Source: Heterodera schachtii (taxonomy: Eukaryota; Nematoda; Chromadorea; Rhabditida; Heteroderidae). From it: a DNA stretch of 64,000 nt. Position 1 is the first letter of the stretch. Each line of letters starts with the position of its first letter. Under the pieces are notes generated by a model. That model had not been told where the DNA came from, did no database searches, and was given only the letters and a program-made list of their open reading frames with translations. Below are positions 50,717 to 62,439 of this stretch, piece by piece. The stretch is from assembly GCA_023374025.1 (NCBI GenBank), contig SIJG01000025.1, positions 62,001-126,000 of the forward strand, written 5' to 3'. The position numbers and the translations under genes were made by a program.

Positions 50717-52241
50717 ATGCTTTGCCCTTTCAATTTTAGTGCCCTTTTATTAATTGTGCTTTGTTCAAGCATCAGTCATCAAACTTCAGGTCCAAAAATT
50801 AAACAAAAAATGAATGAAAAGTTCGAGAGGTGCTAGGTAGTTGCACAAAAAGTGCCACAATTTTCATTCGGAATTCAAAAAGTTATGGCAAATTTTTCAA
50901 CTTTTTTAGTACAGCTTTTTTGAAAACTTTATTAAAAATTTTCTGGATTTTTCACGCTGATAGAGCAATCCAGAAACAATCGTATGATATAAATATTATT
51001 TAATTTGGCTGCATCGAGTTTTAAAATTTTTGGGGGACTCCGATTAAAAATTGGCAATTTTAATTGTAAATCTTTTATGAAATGGACCAAAATTTCAAAT
51101 TTTCTCTCTGAATTCTTTGCCTTAGATCAGTTCAAAGCGGCAAATGAACTCGTGGATTCAGCATCAGCAGAATTAATTCCAAAAGATGCGAAAATTGACC
51201 ATGAAGGATTCATGAACAAAGTGTTCAATTTGCTTAATAAGCATGCGATTATTGGCGTTTTGTGCAAAGAAAAAATTCAAATTAAAATGGGTGAAAATTT
51301 TCAACAATTATATGAAACTTTTTGCGGCCAATTGAAAGAGGGGAAAAGCATTAAAGAAGCAGTTGGAAATTTGGGGAAAATTGCTGGAAAAAAAGAGTAT
51401 GCCATTGATACAACAATTTTTGGCGGAATTCAGCAAAAAACTCAAAATTTGAATTTTCTTAATGCAAAAAACAAAGATGGAATGGAAACATTTGTTAGTC
51501 ATTTTGTGTCGGCAACAAAAAGCTTTCTGGGAATGCTTAAAGGTTATTATTTTATATTTAATTAATTAATAAAAGGGTGAAAAAAAAACAATGTTTTAAT
51601 AAAAGCAATAATAGTCCCTTAAGGATCAATGTAAATTTTTAAAAATACATCCCTAAAAATGGAAATTTTACAAAATTTATTCATCAATTTTTTTGTCTTA
51701 ACAAATTTTGGTTTAAAATTTTTATGCAAGACTTTTTCATTTATTCAATAATTTCGTAAATATTTTATCCTTTTTTCGAAAATAATTATTTGAATAATTC
51801 GCTATTTTTCACAAATATAAGTACGATTAGGCTAATTAATAAACAATGAGACAAATTTATATGTCAAACAAATGGTGATTTTTTGTTTTTTCAGCTAACA
51901 AATTGCCATTTGTTGTCGCCAATGCGAACAATAAAAATGGGAGAAAAAGCCGTAGGGCAAAGCGAAACGACGAGACATTTGTTTATGTTGGTACATCATC
52001 CGGGAACAGTGGTGGTGCTGAAGGTGCTGAACCATTCTGTTGTCTCTTTATGCCAATACTTATCTTTTGGGCAATTTTTGGTCTTAGTTTTGCTTTATCT
52101 AATTATCTCAAATATCATCTCCATGCTCACATGGCGGACTTCATCTTTTGTGCCGTCTTTGGCGGCATTTGTTTTATTCTAACATTAATTAGCTGTTGCT
52201 TTGTTTGCAGAAAAAAAATGCTCAATCTTTTCACAAAATAA
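50717..52241 (+). CDS. Secreted or membrane protein of unknown function, copy A (3 exons)
   Basis: Exons 50717-50789, 51126-51542 and 51895-52241 join in phase 1 and give 278 residues. Exon 1 encodes a signal peptide (core LLLIVLCSSIS). Exon 2 encodes a soluble, helix-rich region (about 138 residues, with LYETFCGQLKEG and GKIAGKKEYAID). Exon 3 starts with a basic stretch, NGRKSRRAKRNDE, then a Gly/Ser linker, and ends with two hydrophobic segments (FMPILIFWAIFGLSFAL and DFIFCAVFGGICFILTLISC) before a Lys-rich tail. So the protein is probably exported to and anchored in a membrane. Donors are GTCCAA and GTTATT, acceptors CCTTAG and TTTCAG. A closely similar copy lies at 59131-60650. No family was recognised. 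Confidence 0.78.
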
Positions 52242-52419
52242 AAAAAAAAACTCTGTACACATACAATTATTCTTTTTTTTAATAAAAAAAAAACACACAA
52301 AAATTCTCAAAATTCATCCTAAAAAAAAAAAAAAAAAATTCACAAAAATTCACAAAAATTTCATTATTTCAAACCATTCGTCTTTTCTATAAAAATGTTA
52401 ATGTATCCGATTGTGAGTG

Positions 52420-52577
52420 TATTATTTTGGGCGGTATCTGTTTGACGATCATTTGTCTTGCTCATCTTTTATATTTATCTTTTCATCTCCCTGGTCAAAT
52501 GGCGGGCTTCATCATTTGTGCTGTTTTTGCCTTCTTTTGTTTTATTGCAACATTGCTGTGTGGGTTCAAGAAATGAT
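52420..52577 (+). pseudogene. Relic of the last exon of the 278-residue protein
   Basis: In one frame it reads TIICLAHLLYLSFHLP, then GQMAGFIICAVFAFFCFIA and stop, which parallels the double hydrophobic tail of the gene just upstream (HMADFIFCAVFGGICFIL). There are no upstream exons and the first part is out of frame. Confidence 0.6.
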
Positions 52578-52789
52578 TGAATGATCAGAGTGGTTTTCAG
52601 CAAATCAAAATATTGCAAAACTCGATGAGCGTTTTTTAATAGATTCTACAGTAAGCAAAACAAAAAAAATTATCCACAAAAAATCCTCAATCTTTTCCCA
52701 AAATAAAACATTAAAAAAAAACTGTACTCCCAAATTCTCAAAATTCATCCTAAAACAACAAAAAAAAAAAAAATTACAAAAATTCATTA

Positions 52790-54830
52790 TTTCAAACTAT
52801 TTTTTTTCCATAAAAAATAAATTTATAGCATTTTTTACCAAAAACTACAAAAATAATCAAAAATTTCTGCAAAAAAGCACAATACAAAAAACCACAAATG
52901 AGGACAAACCTCAGGTCTGTGTACCTGGGATTGGACAGGGTACAGTACGCTAAGAATTCAAGGAAAATTAATTTTCTATTATTCAAATGTGCTTGTTTCT
53001 TTATCTTATATTATTGCATTTCACTATTTCATATATTTTATGATTAATTTAAAAAACCTTATGCCAAATATTCTTTTTTTTTGAGAATGGAAAACGCCTG
53101 GCACTTTTTTTGGCATAATGTCGCTTTGCTCGAGGGCATGATTATTTTTTCGTAAATTTATTAAATCTATAATTCTTTTGTTTGTCCTTATTTCTCGAAC
53201 TGTACTTGCTTATGTAAAATTTCTCAATTTTCCAAAGCCTTTGTTATTATTGTAAAACGTATTTCATTTATTTTTATGATAAATTATGGGATTAAATATA
53301 TTTGATATTTCTCTTCAAGTTTAAACTTAGCAACATTTTTTAAATTGCCTAAGTTTTTTTTAAATATTTTTTTATTTTTAAAATTTTCCAAGAATTTTTT
53401 CAAGAGAGGGGGGGGGGGGTGACAGTTTTAAGAAACGTATATGATTTGTGGTGGTGTTGATTCATCCTGTTCTGCATTTATATTCTTGCGCCATCTTTTT
53501 GATAAGCATTGTCTTGTTTGTTTGACAGTGTATTATTTATGGAATTTTTGGGCATAATGCCACTTTTCTCGAAGGCAAGATTATTTTTTCGTAAATTCCA
53601 TTAAAATCCATACTCAATCTTTTTCCAAAAAAAACCTTTAAAAAACACACATTATGCCAACTAATCATTTTTTCTCACAAAAAATAAATGACTTTTTTTT
53701 TTACCCAAAAACTAGAAAAATGATATATAATTTCTATAAAAAACCAAATACAAAAAACCACAAATGAGGATATCCTCAGGTCTGTGGGGTTACATGGGGT
53801 TTTGATAGCTTTGGTTTTTCCATTTTTCAAATGCACTTTCTTTAGTAAATTTCAAACTGTTTTTTTCAAATTTATGGTTTTAAATTTTTTATATTCACTA
53901 AACATATTTCGATAATTCGTTTAAAAAAAACATTATGCCAAATATTCTTTTTTCTCCATTTTGATAACAGAAAGTTCATGGAATTTTTTGGCATAATGTC
54001 ACATTTCTCAAGGGCATGATTATTTTTTTGTAAATTCCATTAAACTCCATAATTTCTTTTTTTGTCCTTATTTAACAAATTGTACTTGATTCTGTAAAAT
54101 AGTCAATTTTCCAAAGCCTTTGTTATTATTGTAAATCGTATTTCATTTATTTTTATGATAAATTATGGGATTAAATATCGTTTAATCGAAAAAATACAGC
54201 AAATTTAGTTTCCTTTTAAATATATTAAATTTTAAATTATTGTTTTTTCCACTGGTGTATAATCAAATTTTTGCCGATTTTTATTTTTTTGTTAATTTTA
54301 AGGTAAATTTTGAGAATTTTTGTGGCTTTTAGCAAAACCCGACCCCCGAAACAAGTGTTAGCAATAATTTTTTTCATCCTTTTTCAATGTCCTATTCCTA
54401 TTCCTATCAATTTGAGCCTTTTGCACGGAACTATTTACAGATTTATTTTCCGAAAATCCGGAAAAAGGCGCCAAAAATGGCGAAATAGGCAAAAAAAATA
54501 GGCAAATAGACATTAACAAATAAGCACTAAACATTATAAAAGTCATCGTAGACACCCCAAACCAAGCGGAATAAAAAGCAACAAATAATAATTGGTAAAT
54601 TAATTGCTACAGAAAAAATCTCAAAAAAATTTTTACATTCTAGATCTTGTAATCGCGGAGTCATGCAGAAATACAAGCGAAATGAATCACTTTCATCACA
54701 TTGTCCTGATTTTATTTTTTATGTCCTTGGAATTCTATTTCTGATGATAATTTAATGAAAAAAACTCTTCAAAGAAATATAAAAATTATTTAAGCAAATG
54801 AATTAATTAATTGTTAAAATTAATTATGCC
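52790..54830. other. Repeated 3' flank modules of block A
   Basis: A module containing CACAAATGAGGACAAACC, then ATGCCAAATATTCTT, then CCAAAGCCTTTGTTATTAT occurs twice here (about 52790-53330 and 53640-54190) and once after copy B. A further short relic of the last exon (GGTGGTGTTGATTCATCCTG) lies near 53449. No complete gene is seen. Confidence 0.6.
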
Positions 54831-54831
54831 G

Positions 54832-56625
54832 GATCCGTTCCCTACATATTTTGTTTAAATTAATTTTAATTTTTTTCTATTTTAAGTTGCAATGCTTGGA
54901 CTTCAAGCCGTTAAATTTGTTGCTATTTAAAAAACATGGTCTTTTAACCACAGGTGTAACAACAAAATTGACCGATTTAGATGGTAATTAAGGAATTATG
55001 TACCTTACTTCTTCGATTATATCCCCCCCCCCCCTCAATTGGAACCCCCCTCTCGAATAAAGCCCCCTTTTGAGGGGGGTTGAACTATAGAGCCCCGGGG
55101 GCTATAATCGACGAAATACGGTATATTATTTTGGCTTTTCATTAAAATGGCGTAACATCAAATATTGCAAATGAATTTAGTCAATTATATTCTATTATAA
55201 ATTATATTTTATTATAGAATTTTTATATACTATTAAATTTCTCAAATTTTATTTTATAATTAGATATTTACGCATTAATTTTTTCTGCTTTTTTATTGAC
55301 AAATAAATTGAATTATGACGAATATTATCGAACTGGACAAATTGATCCCAATTCTTTGATCGTCACATTTGTTTATACTGCGCCTGAACTATTTAATGGT
55401 TATCCATATTTTAATTCTTAATAGCCTTTTAGGTAGCTCTAATTATTCATTGTTTGCGTACAGAATCTAAAAAAATTTCATTGTTTTTTTTTTGCTGTAA
55501 TTTATTAGATTTTTTACCAAAATTTTTTGATTAAATTTTAAATTTTCTCTTATGTATTTTTGGTTTCCTTTGTTTAAGCAAATAAACAAAGAAGATTCAA
55601 CATCAGGCGTATTGAAATCAATTTGTTGGAAAAATTAGTACAGGAGTCATTGGATTTTATTGAGTAAAAAAATTAAACAATTTTATTTAAATGCTTTTTA
55701 GGTGACTCCGAAAATGGACATTTGGTCGGTTGGGATTACGATATATGAAATTATTTTATTTATGTTTTTTAGCTAAATGTGGCAAACAAAATGACCCAAA
55801 TTGGCGAATTGTACCGAAGTGCCAAATTGTTTGAGAATCCATCCGCTGTAACTCCACAATTATTTGCCAAGCTAAATTTGCCAAATGAAAATTGGAATCC
55901 CGGTTGGTCGGATCGGTATTCGGGAATGATCTTAAACATTCCCGACATATGGGGCGCATACCGAATGCCAGAAATTGCATGCCTATTAGGCGTAAGTGTG
56001 GCAATTTTAATTAACAAAAATGACCACCTCTTTGCCGGGCTAAAATATTAAATTTTTTAATTAAATTCAATTGGTTATATCAAGGATATAATATTTTGAA
56101 CTTTTTTGTTAATCTAATTTCACATTTCTGCATTAAAATTTTTATTAATTATGTTATTAGGTATCTGTCAGGGATGGCACAGAATTCCGATTTCGGCATT
56201 TTTGGAGGTTGGAATTCCTATTTCCGATTTCAGAAAGTTTTTAGGGCCTTGCAATGCCATCTCTGGGCATATAATTGTACATTTTGCCATTTCAGCCTTT
56301 TAGTGCACAGTTCGGAACTTTTTGCAGGAAAAATGTGCTTTTCCAAGATTGAAATAGCGGCTGACCGCCAAAGGAATCATCGATTATTTGGATGGCAAAT
56401 GCCGGCCGATGCCACCGAAATTGGCACTGTTCGGCAGCATGACGGCTGATCAGTTACAAAATTGTTGAACACCGAAACTGATCGTTTGAAAAGGCTCGGA
56501 ACGAAAAAAAGTGATCGATATTATAAATTGTTGAAGAAAATTGGGGAAAATTTAGCTAAAGCAAAGAAAGCGGAGGAGGAATTTCGTCAAAAAATGGCCA
56601 CAAGACAATTCATTTGTGAACAGTA
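54832..56625 (+). pseudogene. Third kinase copy, 5'-truncated pseudogene
   Basis: Homology to the secreted kinases starts within their third intron (GATCCGTTCCCTACATATT). The signal peptide, glycine loop and VAIK exons are missing. The catalytic-loop exon at about 54888 has lost bases from the HLDFKP region (GCAATGCTTGGACTTC for GCAATGCATTTGGACTTC), which shifts the frame. The exon with TYTAPEL is partly kept (55314-55400); the QRNF exon is diverged; the DIWSxGITIYEI exon is fused to the next after a deletion (55702-55775). The later exon at 55779-55991 is well kept. The last exon (about 56356-56625) has lost its start and has a one-base deletion near 56461. It is clearly inactive. Confidence 0.85.
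55001..55123. mobile_element. Small inverted-repeat element in the kinase pseudogene
   Basis: The ends TACCTTACTTCTTCGATTATA-like and TATAATCGACGAAATACGGTA-like are inverse with three mismatches. The interior is C and G runs. Target duplication is unclear. Confidence 0.55.
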
Positions 56626-57075
56626 AAATTTCCATTTTCCATTATCATTTATTTGTTGTTGTTTTTTTGGCTAAATTACAAGGCTTTTCCTTTTTGTAAG
56701 ATAAATTTTCTTGCATGCTTTTATTATAATTTATTGAATATATTGTTGGCATCCGGACAATTGGTCAGTGGACAATCGGTCAGAAAAATTGTATTCAAAA
56801 AGACGGATTTTTAAAAAAGTGAATAAATTGTATAATTTAATAAAACTTGAACAATTAATTGTACAAGTAAGTGGTTGAAAATTATTTTAAACAGCTTTAT
56901 AATTTTCTGGAAAATGAATTAAATTTAAATAAATTATTAAAAGGTAGAAATGTTCTATAAACTTTCAAAACAGAGACTGTTTATAAAAGAATTGACCCGT
57001 GAATCGTTACCGTGTCCATGACCGCAAAAAAAAACCGTGAAATTCACGGTAACCGTGACCGTGACCGTGAATCAC

Positions 57076-57330
57076 GGCACACCTTTAGTAAATATGGATA
57101 GTAATTTACAGTTTTCTGATCACGTAAACCAAATAACAACAAGTGCATTACTTATGCGATCCTTATTTAGAATAATCAAATCAAAATCTTCAAAAATCTG
57201 GATTAAATATTTCGCCAAAAGGGTTTTTTAAATGCAACCTTCCACAAATTCAATACCAAAATCGGTTAGAATTCCTACCTGCTGTGAACACTTGAGATAA
57301 ATTAGTTACTTAAACGATTCGATAATTTTG
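57076..57330 (+). pseudogene. Fragment of a non-LTR reverse transcriptase C-terminus
   Basis: MDSNLQFSDHVNQITTSALL followed by LFRIIKSKSSKIWIKYFAK resembles the region after the thumb of Jockey/RTE-type reverse transcriptases (consensus of the form LGV-D--LSF--HI--I---A---I). Further on, TLEIN and LLKRFD, interrupted by stops, match the usual TLE-RR--FDL tail. Only the last part of the protein is present. It is preceded by CCGTGA-type repeats at about 57000-57075. Confidence 0.55.
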
Positions 57331-57529
57331 ATAAATTTGGGTCGCATTGACTTAAATTAATTTTTAATTATGCAATATCTCTTTTATTTTTATATCCAAA
57401 TTACTTTGGACAATTAATTTATATGTATGTCGAAAAAGTAAGCGGATTAATTCTCCTTTTTGTGGACCTTTCCTTTATTGGCAATAAATAAAATCTAATA
57501 CCCAACTCCTCAAAATTGAAAACTCTTTA

Positions 57530-58775
57530 GTAAGAAATTGCTCAAATTATATTTTGAATATATTGATGGATTATTATAATAATTTTTTAACATTTGCTTT
57601 ATTAATTTTTTACGCTGCATTTTTTAAACGTAAAATAATTTATTGAGCAATATTCTTATGTCATAAAATTCATATTGATTTATAGGTGAACATTGTCAAT
57701 GAAATTATATTTATTAGCATTTACATTTATTTTGCTTTGCTTTTATTTGGCCTTATTTTAATGCATTATTTTTCCTAAAGTAAGAAATTGCTCAAATTAT
57801 ATTTTGAATATATTGATGGATTATTATAATAATTTTTTAACATTTGCTTTATTAATTTTTTACGCTGCATTTTTTAAACGTAATATAATTTATTGAGCAA
57901 TATTCTTATGTCATAAAATTTATATTGATTTATAGGTGAACATTGTCAATGAAATTATATTTATTAGCATTTACATTTATTTTGCTTTGCTTTTATTTGG
58001 CCTTATTTTAATGCATTATTTTTCCTAAAGTAAGAAATTGCTCAAATTATATTTTGAATATATTGATGGATTATTATAATAATTTTTTAACATTTGCTTT
58101 ATTAATTTTTTACGCTGCATTTTTTAAACGTAATATAATTTATTGAGCAATATTCTTATGTCATAAAATTCATATTGATTTATAGGTGAACATTGTCAAT
58201 GAAATTATATTTATTAGCATTTACATTTATTTTGCTTTGCTTTTATTTGGCCTTATTTTAATGCATTATTTTTCCTAAAGTAAGAAATTGCTCAAATTAT
58301 ATTTTGAATATATTGATGGATTATTATAATAATTTTTTTAACATTTGCTTTATTAATTTTTTACGCTGCATTTTTTAAACGTAAAATAATTTATTGAGCA
58401 ATATTCTTATGTCATAAAATTTATATTGATTTATAGGTGAACATTGTCAATGAAATTATATTTATTAGCATTTACATTTATTTTGCTTCTCTTTTATTTG
58501 GCATTATTTTATGCATTATTTTTTCTAAAGTAAGAAATTGCTCAAATTATATTTTGAATATATTGATGGATTATTATAATAATTTTTTAACATTTGCTTT
58601 ATTAATTTTTTACGCTGCATTTTTTAAACGTAATATAATTTATTGAGCAATATTCTTATGTCATAAAATTCATATTGATTTATAGGTGAACATTGTCAAT
58701 GAAATTATATTTATTAGCATTTACATTTATTTTGCTTTGCTTTTATTTGGCCTTATTTTAATGCATTATTTTTTC
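57530..58775. repeat. 250-bp tandem array upstream of gene copy B, 5 units
   Basis: GTAAGAAATTGCTCAAATTA recurs at about 57530, 57780, 58030, 58280 and 58530. Each unit has TTTATAG then GTGAACATTGTCAATG and a hydrophobic short frame beginning MKLYLLAFTFILL, ending CCTAAA before the GTAAGA that starts the next intron-like part. Five units are almost identical. Confidence 0.92.
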
Positions 58776-59130
58776 CTAATTGATTTAAAGGTGTAATTTC
58801 TGAATATATAATTTCCATCATCTTTCATATTTCAATTTATTTCTTTGCCAGAAAAATAATTTAATTTTTAATTAAGGGTTATAGAAATTAAATGTTTTAA
58901 ATTTATTTTTTAAATCAGGGTCCACTTTTTTTTTGAGAGATAAATTCTATTGACTAAATTGTTGAATAAATTTCCAAAATTCTTATTTAAGAAAAATATA
59001 TTTAAAAGAATATTCTCAAATTTTTTATGAGTGCATTTGTCAGCGAAATATTACAATAAAGAATTGTATTAAATTTTTTCATTTATTTTTAGAATATCGA
59101 AAACTAAACTTATTCATTATACTATTGAAA

Positions 59131-60650
59131 ATGCTTTGCCCTTTCAATTTTAGTGCCCTTTTATTAATTGTGCTTTGTTCAAGCATCAGTCATCAGACTT
59201 CAGGTCCAAAAATTCAATAAAAAATGAATGAAAAGTTAGATAGGTGCTAGGTAGTTGCACAAAAAGTGCCACAATTTTCATTCGGAATTCAAAAAGTTAT
59301 GGCAAATTTTTCAACTTTTTTAGTACAGCTTTTTTGAAAACTTTATGAAATTTTCTGGATTTTTCACGCTGATAGAGCAATCCAGAAACAATCGTATGAT
59401 ATAAATATTATTTAATTTGCTGCATGAGTTTTAAAATTTTTGGGGGACTCCGATTAAAAATTGGCAATTTTAGTTGTAAATCTTTTATGAAATGGACCAA
59501 AATTTCAAATTTTCTATCTGAATTCTTTACTTTAGATCGGTTCAAAGCGGCAAATGAACTCGTGGATTCAGCATCAGCAGAATTAATTCCAAAAAATACT
59601 ACCAAAATTGACCAGGATGGATTCATGAACAAAGTGTTCAATTTGCTTAATAAACATGCGATTGGCGTTTTGTGCAAAGAAAAAATTCAAATTAAAATGG
59701 GTGAAAATTTTCAACAATTTTATGAAACTTTTTGCTGCCAATTGAAAGAGGGGAAAAGCATTAAAGAAGCAGCTGGAAATTTGGGGAAAATTGCTGGAAA
59801 AAAAGAGTATGCCATTGATACAACAATTTTTGGCGGAATTCAGCAAAAAACTCAAAATTTGAATTTTCTTAATGCAAAAAACAAAGATGGAATGGAAACA
59901 TTTGTTAGTCATTTTGTGTCGGCAATAGAAAGCTTTCTGGGAATGCTTAAAGGTTATTATTTTATATTTAATTAATTAATAAAAGGGTGAAAAAAAAACA
60001 AAGTTTTAAAAAAGGAAAAATAGTCCCTTAAGGATCAATGTAAATTTTTAAAAATATAGCCTAAAAATGGAAATTTTACAAAATTTATTCATCAAATTTT
60101 TTTTCTTGACAGATTTTGGTTTTAAAGTTTTTATTTAAGATTTTTTCATGTATTCAATATTTTCGTAAATATTTTGTCCTTTTTTCGAAAATAATTATTT
60201 GAATAATTCGCTATTTTTCACAAATATAAGTCCGATTAGGCTAATTAATAAACAATGAGACAAATTTATATGTCAAACAAATGGTGATTTTTTGTTTTTT
60301 CAGCTAACAAATTGCCATTTGTTGTCGCCAATGCGAACAATAAAAATGGGAGAAAAAGCCGTAGGGCAAAGCGAAACGACGAGACAATCATTTATGTTGG
60401 TACATCATCCGGGAACAGTGGTGGTGCTGAAGGTGCTGAACCATTCTGTTGTCTCTTTATGCCAATACTTATCTTTTGGGCAATTTTTGGTCTTAGTTTT
60501 GCTTTATCTAATTATCTCAAATATCATCTCCATGCTCACATGGCGGACTTCATCTTTTGTGCCGTCTTTGGCGGCATTTTTTTTATTCTAACATTAATTA
60601 GCTGTTGCTTTGTGTGCAGAAAAAAAATGCTCAATCTTTTCACAAAATAA
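59131..60650 (+). CDS. Secreted or membrane protein of unknown function, copy B (3 exons)
   Basis: Exons 59131-59203, 59536-59952 and 60304-60650 also give 278 residues. Organisation is as in copy A: signal peptide, helix-rich soluble region, basic stretch, Gly/Ser linker and two C-terminal hydrophobic segments. Differences are replacements (DRFKAAN for DQFKAAN, YETFCCQLKEG for YETFCGQLKEG, IIYVGTS for FVYVGTS) plus an added residue (PKNTTKID for PKDAKID) balanced by a lost one (HAIGVL for HAIIGVL). Frame conservation argues that both copies make protein. Confidence 0.78.
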
Positions 60651-62140
60651 AAAAAAAACTCTGTACACATACAATTATTCTTTTTTTTAATTAAAAAAAA
60701 AACACACAAAAATTCTCAAAATTCATCTTAAAACAAAAAAAAAAAAAAAAAAATTCACAAAAATTTCATTATTTCAAACTATTTGTTTTTCCATAAAAAA
60801 TAAATTTATAAACATTTTTTACCAAAAACTACAAAATGATCAAAAATTTCTGCAAAAAAGCACAATACAAAAAACCACAAATGAGGACAAACCTCAGGTC
60901 TGTGTACCTGGGATTGGACAGGGTACAGTACGCTAAGAATTCAAGGAAAATTAATTTTCTATTATTAAAATGTGCTTGTTTCTTTATCTTATATTATTGC
61001 ATTTCACTATTTCATATATTTTATGATTAATTTAAAAAACCTTATGCCAAATATTCTTCTTTTTTTTGAGAATGGAAACGCCTGGAATTTTTTTTTGGCA
61101 TAATGTCGCTTTGCTCGAGGGTCATGATTATTTTTTCGTAAATTTTATTAAATCTATAATTCTTTTGTTTGTCCTTATTTCTCGAACTGTACTTGCTTAT
61201 GTAAAATTTGTCAATTTTCCAAAGCCTTTGTTATTATTGTAAAACGTATTTCATTTATTTTTTATGATAAATTATGGGATTAAATATTCTTTTAATCGAA
61301 AAAATACAGCAGATTTAGTTTCCTTTTAAATATGCTATAAATTTTAAATTATTGTTTTTTCCACTGGTGTATAATCAAATTTTTGCCGATTTTTTTATTT
61401 TTGTTAATTTTAAGGTAAATTTTGAGAATTTTTGTGGCTTTTAGCAAAACCCGACCCCCGAAACAAGTGTTAGCAATAATTTTTTTCATCCTTTTTCAAT
61501 GTCCTATCAATTTGAGCGTTTTGGGCGGAACTATTTACAGATTTAACCCAAAAATAGACCATTTTTAAAGTTTTAACTTAAAAAAACAATTAGTCTGGCG
61601 GTTCCTGACGCCGGGGAATTTGATGCATTTTAACCTGATTTGGTGAACTGATTTTGCATCAAAAATAAGCAAAAACTCAAAATGCCAAAAACAATGGACC
61701 GGGCAAGAGAACATGAAATTGCTGAGGATTAGAGATTGATAATCCGACTGGACATTCATTCAATTATCCAAGTGACGATAAGTTTTGCAACTGCCTTTAT
61801 GAAAGTGATGAATGTTCTTTAATAAAAGTATGTTTTTCCGATAAAGTCTTAATATAATTAGAATTTATTCTGCATCTTAGTTTAAAAGAAAGCGCGCCGC
61901 GAAAAATGTTGTAAAAAACAATAAAAAATAATTCGTAAATTAATTGAAAAGAAAGAAAAATCTCAAAAATTTAATTAATAAAAATAATAATGAAAATTTT
62001 TGATTGCAGAAATTTATACCAAAAATAAAGAACTCAGTAAATTTACAGTTTTTTATCGGACACCGTTAAAAAGGTTACAAACTATTTTTTGAACTAATCA
62101 ATTTCGAAAATTCTATTTTATTTTTTAAAAATTAATTTTG
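60651..62140. other. 3' flank of block B and unassigned sequence
   Basis: To about 61510 it matches the flank of copy A, including a segment with CCACTGGTGTATAATCAAAT and TTTTAGCAAAACCCGACC. The remaining 600 bases show no recognisable feature. Confidence 0.5.
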
Positions 62141-62149
62141 TCCATTAAA

Positions 62150-62300
62150 TTTTGCAGTATCATTTGGATTGATAGCTGTGGTGGTGGTGACTCATCCTGT
62201 TGTTCCCTTATGTTTTTGGCCATGTTCTTGACGATAATTTGTCTTGGTCTTGCTTTATACAATATTATTATTTTCATTATCATCTCCATGGTCATATGCA
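62150..62300 (+). pseudogene. Diverged last-exon relic of the 278-residue protein family
   Basis: The frame reads DSCGGGDSSCCSLMFLAMFL then TIICLGLALYNIIIFIII. The SSCCSLMF start parallels EPFCCLFMP in the intact genes, and TIICLGLAL parallels the relic at 52420. A T-rich stretch ending TTTTGCAG just before it could be an acceptor. No exon 1 or 2 is nearby. Confidence 0.5.
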
Positions 62301-62303
62301 TAT

Positions 62304-62321
62304 CCCTAGCTATAGCTAGGG
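62304..62321. repeat. Perfect 18-bp palindrome
   Basis: CCCTAGCTATAGCTAGGG is identical to its reverse complement; it abuts the cloverleaf-like sequence that follows. Confidence 0.85.
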
Positions 62322-62405
62322 TAGCTGCAGATCGATTAATCTATGGCTCAAAATCCGTATTCCCAACTCGGAATACGGCAGGGGATAGTTCGATCCCCAG
62401 CTACC
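62320..62405 (+). other. Cloverleaf-like sequence (tRNA-like, unassigned)
   Basis: A 7-bp closing stem (GGTAGCT, 62320-62326; AGCTACC, 62399-62405) encloses three perfect hairpins: AGAT/ATCT (62329-62342), CCGTATTCC/GGAATACGG (62355-62378) and GGGGAT/ATCCCC (62381-62398). The last has AGTTCG in its loop, close to the tRNA T-loop. Spacing and arms do not fit a standard tRNA. Confidence 0.5.
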
Positions 62406-62439
62406 TATCCAAATGATACGGATAAGCCGCTACTTTTCC

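Larger units (their letters stand above)
49045..53330 (+). repeat. Segmental duplication block A
   Basis: It is collinear with 57310-61330 from GTCGCATTGACTTAAATT through the tandem array, the three-exon gene and its 3' flank to AAATTATGGGATTAAATAT. Copy A has an extra segment at about 52400-52790. Confidence 0.88.
57310..61330 (+). repeat. Segmental duplication block B
   Basis: It is collinear with 49045-53330 and in the same orientation, about 8.4 kb downstream. The upstream tandem array has a different period (250 bp) and number. Confidence 0.88.

Noticed and set aside
59408..59912. Minus-strand frames opposite exon 2 of gene copy B
   Set aside because: They are antisense shadows of a well-supported exon; the same shadows occur opposite copy A.
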